Origin: Corallococcus terminator | GTDB lineage: Bacteria; Myxococcota; Myxococcia; Myxococcales; Myxococcaceae | Length of the DNA stretch: 52,839 bases | Assembly: GCF_003611635.1 (NCBI RefSeq) | Contig: NZ_RAVZ01000014.1 | Span: 1-52,839 of the forward strand | Direction of reading: 5' to 3' | Part shown: in pieces, positions 1-9,282 of the stretch | Layout of the letters: each line of letters begins with the position of its first letter | Position numbering within the stretch: position 1 is the first letter of the stretch | Translations under genes and position numbers: made by a program | The notes under the pieces: model-generated | Told to the model about the DNA's origin: nothing | Databases searched by the model: none | What the model saw: the letters and a program-made list of their open reading frames with translations, nothing else

Positions 1-819
1 CGCGTCCCGGTGGACCGGGTCGCCGTCAGTGTCCGCGACGTGCAGAAGGCCCAGGAGCTGGCGGCACGCGGCGTCCGGGTGCGAAGAGGCGACTTCACGG
101 ATCCGAAGAGCCTGGAGCACGCCTTCGAGGGTGCGTCCCAGGTGCTGATCATCTCGTCGAATGCGAGCGCGTATGGCGGCGATCCCCTCGCCCAACATCT
201 CGCCGCCATCGACGCCGCACGGGCCGCGGGCGCCCGGCGCATCGTCTATACGAGCCACATGGCCGCAAGCCATTCGTCGGCGTTTCCCCCGATGCTCGAC
301 CACGCGGCGACGGAGCAGATGCTGGGCGAGTCCGGTCTGGCGTGGACCTCGCTTCGCAACGGGTTCTACGCGGAGAGCGCGACGTTCCTGCTCGGCAAGG
401 GCCTGAAGACGGGAGTCTTCGAAGCACCCGCGGATGGCAAGGTCTCCTGGACCACGCACGCGGACCTCGCGGAGGCGGCAGCGGTGATCCTTGCGAACGA
501 GGGTCGGTACGACGGGCCGACACCGCCGCTCACGGCGGAGCAGGCGCTCGACTTCGGAGCCCTGTGCGACATCGCGTCGAGCATCCTCGGACGCCCGCTC
601 CGTCGAAGCACCGTGTCGGAGGACGCGATGCGCGCGCAGCTCGTGGCCTTCGGCATGCCCGCGCATGTCGTCGCCATCTCGCTCGGCCTCTACCGCGCGA
701 GCCGCGACGGCGAATTCGCGGCCACCGATTCCACGCTGCGGAAGTTGCTCGGGCGCGCGCCGACGGGCATGCGCGAGGTGCTGGCCGAGCAGTTGGGCCG
801 AACGGCTGACGGCACCTGA
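1..819 (+). CDS. NmrA/SDR-type NAD(P)-binding reductase, 5' end cut by window
   Basis: The reading frame is open from the first base and ends at TGA 817-819, so the true start and the N-terminal GxxGxxG dinucleotide loop lie upstream of the window. What remains fits the NmrA / quinone-oxidoreductase-2 branch of atypical short-chain dehydrogenases: an RVRRGDFTDP segment after the second strand, a VLIISS strand, an ARRIVYTSHMAA segment, and a LAWTSLRNGFYAE segment near residue 115 of the visible part. These proteins bind NADPH and either reduce quinone-like substrates or sense redox state; the substrate here cannot be told. A GTG at position 10 could be taken as a start but would remove the cofactor loop, so I treat the gene as partial. 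Confidence 0.8.
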   Translation, partial: RVPVDRVAVSVRDVQKAQELAARGVRVRRGDFTDPKSLEHAFEGASQVLIISSNASAYGGDPLAQHLAAIDAARAAGARRIVYTSHMAASHSSAFPPMLDHAATEQMLGESGLAWTSLRNGFYAESATFLLGKGLKTGVFEAPADGKVSWTTHADLAEAAAVILANEGRYDGPTPPLTAEQALDFGALCDIASSILGRPLRRSTVSEDAMRAQLVAFGMPAHVVAISLGLYRASRDGEFAATDSTLRKLLGRAPTGMREVLAEQLGRTADGT

Positions 820-938
820 CGAAGGTCAGGGCATCAGGTGCTGTCCGAGGGCCTGGAGGTCCTGGCCCCCCAGCCCGACCCCAGCCAGCGGTTCGCCATC
901 GCGCGGGCCTCTTCCATCCGTGTCCCGCCTACGAGCGT

Positions 939-2441
939 GTGGCAGAGTCCCACCGCTTGCATGCCTTCACGTTCGCACGTCGGTTCCGCGCCTGGCATCT
1001 CGTGCTCGGGGCCTTGTTTGTCTACACGCTTGTCTGCGTCTGGACCGCCTTCCGGGGCGGGCTGTTCGGGTTCCACGATCTCGGCCTGCTGAACGACCTG
1101 TTCGCGAACGCGGTGCACCACGGTCGTCCCTTCTGGGTGACGGACGCGGACCTCAACCACCTCACCATCCACTTCACGCCGACGCTGCTGCTGCTCACGC
1201 CGCTGTTCCTGCTGAGTGACTCGCAGTTCCTGTTCGTCGTACTGGGGCTGGTGGCGCTGTATGGGGCCGTGGCGCTCCAGGTCTGGTGCTTCGAGCGCAT
1301 GTTCGAGGAGCGGGAGTTGCTTCCCGCCACGTGGCGGCCCTGGGCCAGCGTCGCCTTCGCGCTGTACCTGGGGCTCAATCCCTTCGTGAAGACGGTCGCG
1401 CTCTCCGCGCACTTCGAGGTGTTCTTCCAACTGGGCGCCACGGCGGTGCTCGTGCTCCTGCTCCGGGGGGCGCGGATGCGGTGGGTCGTGCCCATCGCAC
1501 TGCTCACGCTGGGCGTGCGTCCGGATGGAGGTCTGTTCCTCGCCTTCCAGTCCGCGGCGTTGCTGCTGCTGCCGGCCGTGGCCCGTCCGCCGCGCGCGCT
1601 GCTCACGCGCAGGGCACTCGCGGTGTCCGTGCTGTCCCTCGGCTACCTCGCGCTCTGTGTCGCGGTGGTGCTGCCAGCGCTCGGGACGCCCTCGGGCACC
1701 CGGTTCTGGTCGCACTACGGCAGCACCTGGGGACAGGTGGCCCTCACCGCCCTGGGCGACCCTGGACGGGTGGTGCACGACGTGTCCACCAGCGGGCTGG
1801 TGGCCTTCCAGCGAAGCTTCCTGTGGATCCAGTTGCTCGCACCCGCGGCCACGCTCCTCAGCACCCTTCCGGGCACCTTCTTCTTCATGGCGGACGCGAC
1901 GGACAAGCGCCTGCTCTGGTTCTACAACTCCGCCTTCCTGCTGCCCGGGCTGGGCGTGTGCGCGGCGGCGGGCTTCGGCCAACTCATCGTGCTCTGGAGG
2001 GGCGTGGTCGCGCGCGGGTGGGTTCCCTCCCGGGCCGCGATGGCGCCCGCGTTGCTGCTCGCCGGGTTCGCGCTCATCCAGGTCACGCGCTTCGACCGCA
2101 CCGTGGGCGCCCCGCGCCTGCGTCCCATGCCTCCGGTGGATGAGGCCTTCCGCCAGGCCTTCGCGCGCCATGTCGAACCCTGTGCTTCACGGCGGGGGGT
2201 GGCCACGGACTTCCACTCGGTCGTCTTCGTGCCCAACGACCACGACCGCTTCCTCCTCCACCACTACGAGCGGGCCCAGGTCGTGCTCGTTCCCCCGCGC
2301 GTGGACTCCCTCATGCTGGGGGCCGCCTCACGGGAGGCGTTCCTCGACACGCTCGTGCGCGACTCACGGTTCGAGGAGGTGGCGGATCCAGGAGCGGTCC
2401 GCGTCTTCGTCCGGACGGATGCGCGCGGCTGCGGTTCCTGA
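939..2441 (+). CDS. DUF2079-like polytopic membrane protein
   Basis: A 500-residue protein with a GTG start. After a short basic N-terminus it carries about nine to eleven hydrophobic segments and ends in a soluble tail of roughly 120 residues. The early FHDLGLLNDLF and HFTPTLLLLTPLFLL stretches resemble the DUF2079 family of GT-C-like membrane proteins, whose substrates are unknown. There is a 119-base gap from the reductase upstream, and the ATP-grasp gene downstream is convergent 25 bases away, so it is probably transcribed alone. The start is not certain because no strong Shine-Dalgarno sequence precedes the GTG. Role in envelope glycan metabolism is inference only. Confidence 0.72.
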   Translation: MAESHRLHAFTFARRFRAWHLVLGALFVYTLVCVWTAFRGGLFGFHDLGLLNDLFANAVHHGRPFWVTDADLNHLTIHFTPTLLLLTPLFLLSDSQFLFVVLGLVALYGAVALQVWCFERMFEERELLPATWRPWASVAFALYLGLNPFVKTVALSAHFEVFFQLGATAVLVLLLRGARMRWVVPIALLTLGVRPDGGLFLAFQSAALLLLPAVARPPRALLTRRALAVSVLSLGYLALCVAVVLPALGTPSGTRFWSHYGSTWGQVALTALGDPGRVVHDVSTSGLVAFQRSFLWIQLLAPAATLLSTLPGTFFFMADATDKRLLWFYNSAFLLPGLGVCAAAGFGQLIVLWRGVVARGWVPSRAAMAPALLLAGFALIQVTRFDRTVGAPRLRPMPPVDEAFRQAFARHVEPCASRRGVATDFHSVVFVPNDHDRFLLHHYERAQVVLVPPRVDSLMLGAASREAFLDTLVRDSRFEEVADPGAVRVFVRTDARGCGS

Positions 2442-2465
2442 CGCGGTTGCCCGGGGCGGGTGGAA

Positions 2466-3317
2466 TCAGCCCGTGCGCTCCTGCTCCAGGTCCAGCACGC
2501 GCTGCCAGAGCGCGAAGGGTGACACGCCGACGTAGCCGCTCTCCTGGCCGTCGTTGCACTCGATGACAATCCACCGGCCGGACTGCTCCTGGGCCACATC
2601 GACGACGAGGAACGGGAGCGCCACCCGGCGCGCCGCCTCACCCGCGAGCGCCAGGGCGTCGTGCTCCTCGCGGGGCGTCAGCGTGTACGGCGTCCCCTGC
2701 CACCAGTACGGGCCCCAGCCCACCAACTGCTGACGCCACCAGAAGGTCCTGAACTCGAACGAGCGCGGCAGCGCGTCCGCGCCCTGCGTGTCGTCCACCC
2801 TGCGCAAGGGCCGCAGCTCGCGGCACACCACCTGTTGCCAGTGCAGGATGGGGTCCTGGGCGTAGGCCTCCATCGCCTGACGGAAGGCGTCCGGGCCCTC
2901 GATGATGGAGAGCGACTTGCGATGGCGGCTCGTCTGCCGCGCCCCCTTGAGGAACACCGGCCAGCCCACGCGGCGCTCCACCGTGTCCGCGTCCGGAGGG
3001 GCGTCGAACCAGACGCTGCGCGGCGTCAGGTCCTCCAGGAGCGGATACCAGTGCGGCAGCTCCGTCGCGCGCTGGTGCTGCTCCGGCGAGTGGATCAACC
3101 GCAGGCCCTGCGCCTCCAGCTCCCGGTAGCGCTCCACGTAGTCCGGCCAGGCACCCGCGCGCGCGACGACGTCGATGGGTGCTTCGGGCAGGACATAAGG
3201 CCTGCGGCAGGCGAAGAACCGGTCGAAGGCGAAGTCGTAGATGCCCGTCCCCGTCTGGGCGGTGAGCAGCCACAGCCGGTCCTCGACCTTCAGCAGATCC
3301 TCGCCCGCTCTCAACAT
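2466..3317 (-). CDS. ATP-grasp domain protein of unknown substrate
   Basis: A 283-residue soluble protein. A VFLKG strand with lysine follows the GWP turn (about residue 137), and the C-terminal half has FLVVDVAQ followed by WIVIECND, the acidic Mg-binding strand of ATP-grasp enzymes, with the terminal asparagine kept. This resembles small uncharacterised ATP-grasp proteins that ligate or phosphorylate unknown substrates. ATG at 3317 is the first reasonable start. The gene is co-oriented with the EamA transporter, 47 bases downstream of it, so it could be the last gene of the cobalamin adenosyltransferase-queG-EamA transcript. No transmembrane segment or signal peptide is visible. Confidence 0.65.
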   Translation of the reverse strand: MLRAGEDLLKVEDRLWLLTAQTGTGIYDFAFDRFFACRRPYVLPEAPIDVVARAGAWPDYVERYRELEAQGLRLIHSPEQHQRATELPHWYPLLEDLTPRSVWFDAPPDADTVERRVGWPVFLKGARQTSRHRKSLSIIEGPDAFRQAMEAYAQDPILHWQQVVCRELRPLRRVDDTQGADALPRSFEFRTFWWRQQLVGWGPYWWQGTPYTLTPREEHDALALAGEAARRVALPFLVVDVAQEQSGRWIVIECNDGQESGYVGVSPFALWQRVLDLEQERTG

Positions 3318-3364
3318 GGACGTGAGCGTGCGGCCCCTTCCCGCTCCGCGTCAACGCGGGCCCT

Positions 3365-4315
3365 TCAGCCCGCGCGCACCACCACCGGAGGAGGCTTCAC
3401 CGGCGCGGCCTGCGTCAGCCGCACACCCACGAGCACCAGCGCGCCGCCCAGCGCGAGCTCCCAGTGCAGGGCTTCGTCCAGGAAGGCCCAGGCCGCGAGC
3501 GCCGTCGCGGCCGGTTGCAGGTTGGAGAAGATGGCCACCTTCGACGCCGGCACCTTCGACAGCGCGTAGTACCAGAGCAGGTACGCCACCACCGACGTCA
3601 TCAACCCCAGGTACACGATGGAGGCCTTCGCCGCGAAGCTCGCGGCCCACACCTGACCAGGCTCCAGCACGAACGGGATGAGCGGCAGTTGCAACGCCGT
3701 CGCCACCGTCATCGTCCACGCCGTGGCGCGCAGCGCTCCGTGTTCGGCGGCCAGCGGTCTGCCCTCCGTCGTGTAGATGACCCACGCCACCACCGCCATG
3801 AGGATGAGCAGGTCGCCCTGGACAGAGCCCTGCGCGCTCGCAAGCCCCCGACCCAAGAGCAACACCACCACGCCCACCAGCGCGGTGAGGATGCCCGCCG
3901 TCGCCCGCCGGGATGCCCGCTCGCGGCCCAGCACGAGGCTGGCCACGTACACGCCCAACGGCGTCAGCGCGTAGAGCAGCGCCGCGTGCGCCGACGTGGA
4001 GCGCGACAGCCCGGAGAAGAACAGCGTCTGGTTCACCGGCCCGCCCATCAGGCCCAGCAGGGCCACCCGCTTCCACGCCGAGCGCGGTGGCAGCTTCGGC
4101 CCCGGCGTCAGCGCGAGCAGCAGCGTGAACGCGACGCCGCACACGAGGAAGCGCCACAGCACCACGGTGAACGGCGACAGCTCCGTCATCGCGCGCTTGG
4201 CCGCCAGGTACGTGCCCGCGCTGATCAGCACCTGCAACGCCAGCGCCGAGTACACCCGCCCGAGCGGCGGAGCGACGGCCCCCGGTGTCACGACTCCAGT
4301 TGGAGAAGCGCCCAT
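3365..4315 (-). CDS. EamA-family (DMT) permease
   Basis: A 316-residue integral membrane protein with about ten hydrophobic helices arranged as two repeats, typical of drug/metabolite transporters of the EamA family. Motifs include AKRAMTELSPFTVVLWRF in the first repeat and GLMTSVVAYLLWYYAL in the second. Such proteins export amino acids, nucleotides or small metabolites; the substrate cannot be read from sequence. Its ATG lies 28 bases inside the 3' end of queG, so the two are translationally coupled and likely share a transcript with the adenosyltransferase gene upstream. Confidence 0.87.
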   Translation of the reverse strand: MGASPTGVVTPGAVAPPLGRVYSALALQVLISAGTYLAAKRAMTELSPFTVVLWRFLVCGVAFTLLLALTPGPKLPPRSAWKRVALLGLMGGPVNQTLFFSGLSRSTSAHAALLYALTPLGVYVASLVLGRERASRRATAGILTALVGVVVLLLGRGLASAQGSVQGDLLILMAVVAWVIYTTEGRPLAAEHGALRATAWTMTVATALQLPLIPFVLEPGQVWAASFAAKASIVYLGLMTSVVAYLLWYYALSKVPASKVAIFSNLQPAATALAAWAFLDEALHWELALGGALVLVGVRLTQAAPVKPPPVVVRAG

Positions 4316-5307
4316 TTCGCGGCGCTGCGTACCAGTTCGCTGGAATCGTCGCTGAGTTTTTCGAGCAGCGGCCGGACGTCCGCCTGCCGTGCCACGCCCA
4401 GCGCATAGACAGCGTTGCGCCTCAAACCGTCATAGCGCGCACGGGCCAGCGCCGTGCCGGGGATGAGTTCCTTGTATTGCTCGGGTGTCAGCGCCGCCAG
4501 CTCCGCCGTGCCCAGCGACGCCACCGCGCGGGGCGTGAAGCGCACGTCCTCCGCGTGCACCGGCTTGCGGTTGAGCGGGCACACCTGCTGGCAGATGTCG
4601 CAACCGAAGATGAGGTTGTCGAACTTGAACCGGAACGCCTCCGGCACGTCGCGGTCGCGGTTCTCGATGGTCTGGTACGACAGGCACGCCCGGGCATCCA
4701 CCTGCCGGTTGCCCACCAGCGCGCCCGTGGGACACGCCATCAGACACCGTCGGCAGGAACCGCAGCGGTCCGCCACGGGGCCAGGCGGATATTCGTCCAC
4801 CGCCGCGTCCAGGATGAGCGTGGCCAGCAGCACCCACGAGCCGTGGGATTCGGTAATGAGGCAGCCGTTCTTGCCCACGTACCCCAGGCCCCCTCGTGCG
4901 GCCCAGACCTTCTCCATCATGGGCCCGCTGTCCACACCGCCGTAGGTGCCCAGCCCCGGGTACCATTCGTTGATCGTCTTGCGGAACGCCTTCATCCGGT
5001 CGCGCAGCGTGGAGTGGTAGTCCCGGCCTCGCGCGTACCGTGCGATGGGAGAGCCCTGCGACGGCGCGTCATCCCGGTAGTAGTTGTTGGCGAAGGACAG
5101 CACCGTCTTCGCGCCCGGCAGCAGCACCGACACGTCCAGCCGCTCCTCCGCGCGCGACCCCATCCAGTCCATGTCCGCGTCGTAGCCGGCCTCCAGCCAC
5201 GACAGCAGCGACGACGGGGGAATGGGCTCCGCTCGAGCGAAGCCGATGAGGTCGAAGCCCACCTGCTGGGCGAGGTCCCGGAGCCGGGCGGTGGGCAGCG
5301 GGGTCAC
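4288..5307 (-). CDS. queG: Epoxyqueuosine reductase QueG
   Basis: A 339-residue protein that catalyses the last step of queuosine tRNA modification, reducing epoxyqueuosine to queuosine with cobalamin and two [4Fe-4S] clusters. Visible hallmarks are VDSGP with the catalytic Asp126, GYVGKNG at 143-149, a ferredoxin-like CGSCRRCLMACP at 182-193, and CDICQQVC at 236-243. A C-terminal HEAT-like helical segment follows, as in the longer QueG form. I chose the GTG at 5307 (VTPLPTARLRDLAQ); the open frame upstream of it is the shadow of the next gene. Only two bases separate it from the adenosyltransferase gene, which makes the adenosylcobalamin form of B12. Confidence 0.95.
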   Translation of the reverse strand: MTPLPTARLRDLAQQVGFDLIGFARAEPIPPSSLLSWLEAGYDADMDWMGSRAEERLDVSVLLPGAKTVLSFANNYYRDDAPSQGSPIARYARGRDYHSTLRDRMKAFRKTINEWYPGLGTYGGVDSGPMMEKVWAARGGLGYVGKNGCLITESHGSWVLLATLILDAAVDEYPPGPVADRCGSCRRCLMACPTGALVGNRQVDARACLSYQTIENRDRDVPEAFRFKFDNLIFGCDICQQVCPLNRKPVHAEDVRFTPRAVASLGTAELAALTPEQYKELIPGTALARARYDGLRRNAVYALGVARQADVRPLLEKLSDDSSELVRSAAKWALLQLES

Positions 5308-5309
5308 GG

Positions 5310-5870
5310 CTACTTCGAGGGCTTCTCGGGGATCCACTTCACGTCGGGCAGGCCGACGCGGAAGTTCACCAGCCGCGCCACGACGAAGAGCAGGTCCGAC
5401 AGGCGGTTCAGGTACATGGCCACCGCGGGCGGGGCCTTGTCCTCGCGCAGCAGCGTCACGACCCGGCGCTCGGCCCGGCGGCACACCGTGCGCGACAGGT
5501 GCAGCGCCGCCGCCGCGGGCGCCCCCCCCGGGAGGATGAAGTGCGTCATCTTCGGCAGCTCCTCCTCGTACCGGTCGATGTGGCGCTCCATCTCCTCCAC
5601 CCACTCCGGCTTCAGCTCCGGAATGTGCGCCGCGGCCTTGGTGTGCGGCGGCGTGGCCAGCACCGCGCCCACGGTGAAGAGCTGGTCCTGGAGTCGATGC
5701 AGGAGGTGGTCCAGGTCCGCGGGCAGCGGGAAGGTCCGCGCGAGGCCCAGCGTGGCGTTGAGCTCGTCCACCTCGCCGTAGGCGTCCACCAGCGCGTCGT
5801 CCTTCGACACACGGCCGCCACCGAACAGGCCCGTCTCTCCCGCATCGCCGGTCTTCGTGTAGATCTTCAT
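5310..5870 (-). CDS. PduO-type ATP:cob(I)alamin adenosyltransferase
   Basis: A 186-residue cytoplasmic enzyme that transfers the adenosyl group of ATP to cob(I)alamin. The N-terminus KIYTKTGDAGETGLFGG is the PduO-family ATP-binding motif. GEVDELNATLG, FILPGG and the SRTVCRRAERR / YLNRLSDLLFV helices complete the fold and trimer interface. Length is typical. ATG 5870 has a GGGTGGA ribosome site close by. It is the first gene of a run with queG and the EamA transporter, and it is divergent from thyA across 94 bases. The linkage to QueG, a cobalamin enzyme, makes sense metabolically. Confidence 0.94.
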   Translation of the reverse strand: MKIYTKTGDAGETGLFGGGRVSKDDALVDAYGEVDELNATLGLARTFPLPADLDHLLHRLQDQLFTVGAVLATPPHTKAAAHIPELKPEWVEEMERHIDRYEEELPKMTHFILPGGAPAAAALHLSRTVCRRAERRVVTLLREDKAPPAVAMYLNRLSDLLFVVARLVNFRVGLPDVKWIPEKPSK

Positions 5871-5964
5871 TCCACCCTCATAACGGTGCTTCACACCCGA
5901 CACTACCCAACCGGCGCAGAGCAGGAGGTTGATCTGGAGCCTGCACCCAATCCATAAGGGGCGC

Positions 5965-6759
5965 ATGCAGCAATACCTGAGTCTGCTGGACCATGTCCTG
6001 CACCACGGTACGAAGAAAAGTGACCGGACCGGCACGGGGACCCTGAGCCTCTTCGGCCATCAGCTCCGCTTCGACCTCGCCCAGGGCTTTCCCCTGGTGA
6101 CGACGAAGAAGCTGCACGTGAAGTCCATCCTCCATGAGCTGCTGTGGATGCTCCGGGGGGACACGAGCGTGCGCTCGCTCCAGGAGCAAGGCGTCACCAT
6201 CTGGGACGAGTGGGCCAACGCGGACGGCAGCCTGGGCCCCGTCTACGGCCACCAGTGGCGCTCGTGGAGCACGCCGGACGGCACGCCCGTGGACCAGATG
6301 CGGCAGTTGGTGGAGGGACTCAAGAAGAACCCGGACTCGCGCCGCCACCTGGTGAGCGCGTGGAACGTGGCGGACCTGCCCGCCATGAAGCTGCCCCCCT
6401 GCCACGTGATGTTCCAGTTCTACGTGGCCGACGGCCGCCTCTCCTGCCAGCTCTACCAGCGCAGCGCGGACATCTTCCTGGGGCTGCCCTTCAACATCGC
6501 GTCGTACGCGCTGCTGACGATGATGGTCGCGCAGGCCACCGGCCTCGTCGCGCATGAATTCATCCACACGCTGGGCGACGCGCACCTGTACCTGAACCAC
6601 GTGGAGCAGGCGAAGGAGCAACTGAAGCGCGAGCCCCGCGCCCTGCCGCGCATGCGCATCAACCCAGACGTGAAGGACCTGTTCGCCTTCCGCTACGAGG
6701 ACTTCACGCTGGAAGGCTACGACCCGCACCCCGCCATCAAGGCGCCCGTGGCTGTATGA
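5965..6759 (+). CDS. thyA: Thymidylate synthase ThyA
   Basis: A 264-residue protein, the same length as E. coli ThyA, that methylates dUMP to dTMP with methylenetetrahydrofolate. The nucleophile is Cys146 in [12 protein letters not shown], and the phosphate-binding arginines lie in [11 protein letters not shown] and [16 protein letters not shown] start at ATG 5965, behind AAGGGG at 5956-5961; an upstream in-frame ATG at 5929 would add twelve residues that do not resemble the family. The stop overlaps the start of folA as ATGA, which couples synthesis of dTMP to recycling of the dihydrofolate it produces. Confidence 0.97.
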   Translation: MQQYLSLLDHVLHHGTKKSDRTGTGTLSLFGHQLRFDLAQGFPLVTTKKLHVKSILHELLWMLRGDTSVRSLQEQGVTIWDEWANADGSLGPVYGHQWRSWSTPDGTPVDQMRQLVEGLKKNPDSRRHLVSAWNVADLPAMKLPPCHVMFQFYVADGRLSCQLYQRSADIFLGLPFNIASYALLTMMVAQATGLVAHEFIHTLGDAHLYLNHVEQAKEQLKREPRALPRMRINPDVKDLFAFRYEDFTLEGYDPHPAIKAPVAV

Positions 6760-7244
6760 CCCAGCGCCTGTCCGCCATCGTCGCCATGGCGGCGAACCGC
6801 ACCATCGGCCTGGGCAACACCCTGCCCTGGCGCCTGCCGCAGGACCTGGCCCGCTTCAAGCGCCTGACGATGGGCCACACCCTCGTCATGGGCCGCAAGA
6901 CGTACGAGTCCATCGGAAGGCCCCTGCCCGGCCGCACCACCGTGGTCCTCACCCGACAGCCGGACTGGGCCGCCCCTCCCGGCGTCCAGGTGGCTCACTC
7001 CGTGGACGAAGCCCTGGAGAAGGCCCAGGCGGACAGCGAGGTCTTCATCGCGGGCGGCGCGGACCTCTACGAACAGACGGCGGACCGGTGGCACCGGCTC
7101 TACCTCACCCGCATCGCGCGCGACTTCCCCGGCGACGCCTTCTTCCCGCCCGTGGACCTGTCCACGTGGAGGCTCGTGGAGGAGGAATCCCACCCGGAGA
7201 CGGACCTCCCCTTCGGTTTCCTCACCTACGAGCGCCAGGGATAG
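6756..7244 (+). CDS. folA: Dihydrofolate reductase
   Basis: A 162-residue enzyme that reduces dihydrofolate to tetrahydrofolate with NADPH. Motifs are [19 protein letters not shown], with the acidic active-site residue at Asp30, [15 protein letters not shown] for NADPH binding, and [11 protein letters not shown]. It overlaps thyA by the ATGA tetranucleotide and is certainly in the same operon. Nothing is unusual in its length or motifs. The next gene starts 155 bases downstream after a separate regulatory region. Confidence 0.96.
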   Translation: MTQRLSAIVAMAANRTIGLGNTLPWRLPQDLARFKRLTMGHTLVMGRKTYESIGRPLPGRTTVVLTRQPDWAAPPGVQVAHSVDEALEKAQADSEVFIAGGADLYEQTADRWHRLYLTRIARDFPGDAFFPPVDLSTWRLVEEESHPETDLPFGFLTYERQG

Positions 7245-7346
7245 CCCCCATTCCCGGGACTGCGGCATCGACCTCCAGTCGCAACGCGTGTTCACGGGAA
7301 GTATCGAGCTCCCAGCCCCCGTGTTCACCGAAGGGGCGCTGTATCC

Positions 7347-7367
7347 TGATATTGATTCTCAGAATTG
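7347..7367 (+). promoter_or_regulatory. Fur-type iron box (two overlapping 7-1-7 sites)
   Basis: TGATATTGATTCTCA at 7347-7361 matches 12 of 14 defined positions of the 7-1-7 Fur consensus TGATAATnATTATCA. A second 7-1-7 element, TGATTCTCAGAATTG, starts six bases later, the offset seen in classical Fur boxes, and contains a perfect ATTCT/AGAAT dyad. A TATCCT hexamer abuts it at 7342-7347. It lies 33 bases before the iron-permease gene and stands out as A/T-rich against its surroundings. Binding by a Fur-family repressor is inferred from sequence. Confidence 0.75.
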
Positions 7368-7399
7368 AATGACCCTGGGGGCGTTGGTAGAAGTCGGAC

Positions 7400-9274
7400 G
7401 TGAATCGCGCCGCCTCCGTCACGCTGTGCCTGCTGCTCGCGCTGTCCTCCACCGTCCGGGCCGAAGCGCCCGCGTCCGACGAGGGGCGCACCTGGCACCG
7501 GCTGGTGGGCATCCTCCAGTACCTCCAGGCGGACTACCCGGCGGCGGTGTCGTCGCGCTCGGAGTTCGAGCTGACGGAGCAGAAGAGCTTCGCGGCGGAG
7601 GCGCTGGACGCGGCGAAGGACCTGGGCCCGGCGGCGGCCACCTTCGTGCCGAAGGTGCAGGCCATCCAGGCGCGCGTGGACCAGTCCATCGATCCCGAAG
7701 GCGTGAGCCGCGACTGCGGTGAGCTGGTGGAGAGCCTGGTGCTCGCGGGAGGCCTCGCGCGCAGTCCCCGCAAGACGCCGGACCTGGAGCACGGCGCGAA
7801 GCTGTTCCAGGCGAACTGCGCGGCCTGCCACGGCGTGGACGGCAAGGCGGCGGTGGCCATCGCGGCCAACATGGAGCCCGCTCCGGCGAACTTCCAGGAC
7901 CCGGAGCTGATGGAGGATGGCCTGACGCCCTACAAGGCGTTCAACACCACCAGCTTCGGCGTGCCCGGCACCGCGATGCCGGCCTACCCCACCCTCTCCG
8001 AGGACGACCGCTGGTCGCTCGCCTTCTTCGTCTTCACGCTGCGCCAGCCGCCGTGCCAGGGCGAGCCGCCGCGCGCCTCGCTGGAGCGACTGGCCACCGC
8101 CACCGACGCGGAGCTGGCGAAGGAGTACGGCGCGGACAAGGTCGCGTGCCTGCGCCGGAACATGCCGGACGAAGACGAGGAGAAGGCCCTGCTCGCCGCG
8201 CGGCAGTCGGTGGGCAACGCGATGCGCATGGCCGCCGCGGGCGACTACGCCAGCGCGAAGACGGAGCTGCTGGACGCGTACCTCAACGGCCTGGAGCCAG
8301 TGGAGCCCAAGCTGCGCGGACGCGACCCGGTCCTCACCCAGAAGCTGGAGGAGGCCTTCATGCAGGCGCGGCTCGCCGCCGAGCGCAAGAGCCCGCACCT
8401 CCAGGACGAGGGACGGGAGCTGCTGTCGCTGCTGGACCAGGCGCGCAAGACGAACGGCAGCACGACGGACATGCTGTCCGTGGCGTGGCTGACGCTGCTC
8501 ATCCTGCTGCGCGAGGGCTTCGAGGCGACCATCATCGTCACGGCGCTGCTGGCGGCGCTCAAGAAGATGAAGGCCATGGACCAGGTGCGCGTGGTGCACG
8601 CGGGCTGGGTGTCCGCGCTCATCGTCGGCGCGCTGGCGTACGTGCTGGGCCGCAAGCTGCTGGCCGGCGCGCAGCGTGAGTGGCTGGAGGGCGTCACCGC
8701 GCTCGTCGCCGTGGGCATGCTGCTGTACGCGGCGCTGTGGCTCAACGCGCGCGCCAACGTGAGCCACTTCATGGGAGAGCTTCGCCAGCGCATGCAGGGC
8801 GCGCTGGGTCGGGGCAGCACCCTCGGCCTGTTCGCCATCGCCTTCACGTCCGTGCTGCGTGAGAGCTTCGAGACGGCCATCTTCCTGCAAGGGCTCGCGG
8901 TGGACTCCGCCGCGGGCGTGGTGTGGGGCGTGGTGGCGGGCATCGCGGCGCTGGCGGTGATGGTGCTCTTCATCAACCGCATGGGCTACCGGCTGCCCAT
9001 GAAGGCGCTCTTCAACCTCTCCACCGTGGTGATGGTGGTGACGGCGGTGATGTTGCTGGGCAAGGGCATCCATTCGTTGCAGGAGGTGGGCGCGCTGCCG
9101 CTGGTGCCGGTGCGCTTCTTCACCGTGGACATGCTGGGCCTGTACCCGGATGCCCTGTCGTTGGTGCCGCAGGTGTTGCTGGCCGTGGCGCCGCTGGTCT
9201 ACCGGGCCGTGCGCCGCCGGGCACGCGTGGAGGCAGCCGGGGACGGGGCGACGCAGCCGCCGCCCTTGCGGTAG
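7400..9274 (+). CDS. Cytochrome c / FTR1-type iron permease fusion
   Basis: A 624-residue envelope protein starting at GTG 7400. A signal peptide (residues 1-21) is followed by a helical region, then a c-type cytochrome domain with CAACH at 140-144 and likely axial Met193 in TAMPAYP. The C-terminal part (about 358-605) has around seven membrane helices and both iron-permease REXXE motifs, REGFE at 371-375 and RESFE at 487-491. FTR1/EfeU permeases import iron coupled to oxidation of Fe(II). Here an electron acceptor is built into the same chain, replacing the separate partners of Efe-type systems. The upstream Fur box supports iron-starvation control. Confidence 0.9.
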   Translation: MNRAASVTLCLLLALSSTVRAEAPASDEGRTWHRLVGILQYLQADYPAAVSSRSEFELTEQKSFAAEALDAAKDLGPAAATFVPKVQAIQARVDQSIDPEGVSRDCGELVESLVLAGGLARSPRKTPDLEHGAKLFQANCAACHGVDGKAAVAIAANMEPAPANFQDPELMEDGLTPYKAFNTTSFGVPGTAMPAYPTLSEDDRWSLAFFVFTLRQPPCQGEPPRASLERLATATDAELAKEYGADKVACLRRNMPDEDEEKALLAARQSVGNAMRMAAAGDYASAKTELLDAYLNGLEPVEPKLRGRDPVLTQKLEEAFMQARLAAERKSPHLQDEGRELLSLLDQARKTNGSTTDMLSVAWLTLLILLREGFEATIIVTALLAALKKMKAMDQVRVVHAGWVSALIVGALAYVLGRKLLAGAQREWLEGVTALVAVGMLLYAALWLNARANVSHFMGELRQRMQGALGRGSTLGLFAIAFTSVLRESFETAIFLQGLAVDSAAGVVWGVVAGIAALAVMVLFINRMGYRLPMKALFNLSTVVMVVTAVMLLGKGIHSLQEVGALPLVPVRFFTVDMLGLYPDALSLVPQVLLAVAPLVYRAVRRRARVEAAGDGATQPPPLR

Positions 9275-9282
9275 CGTGGAAC

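Noticed and set aside
834-2171. A 445-codon minus-strand frame opposite the DUF2079-like gene
   Set aside because: Low-complexity Glu/His/Arg composition typical of the antisense of a GC-rich membrane protein.
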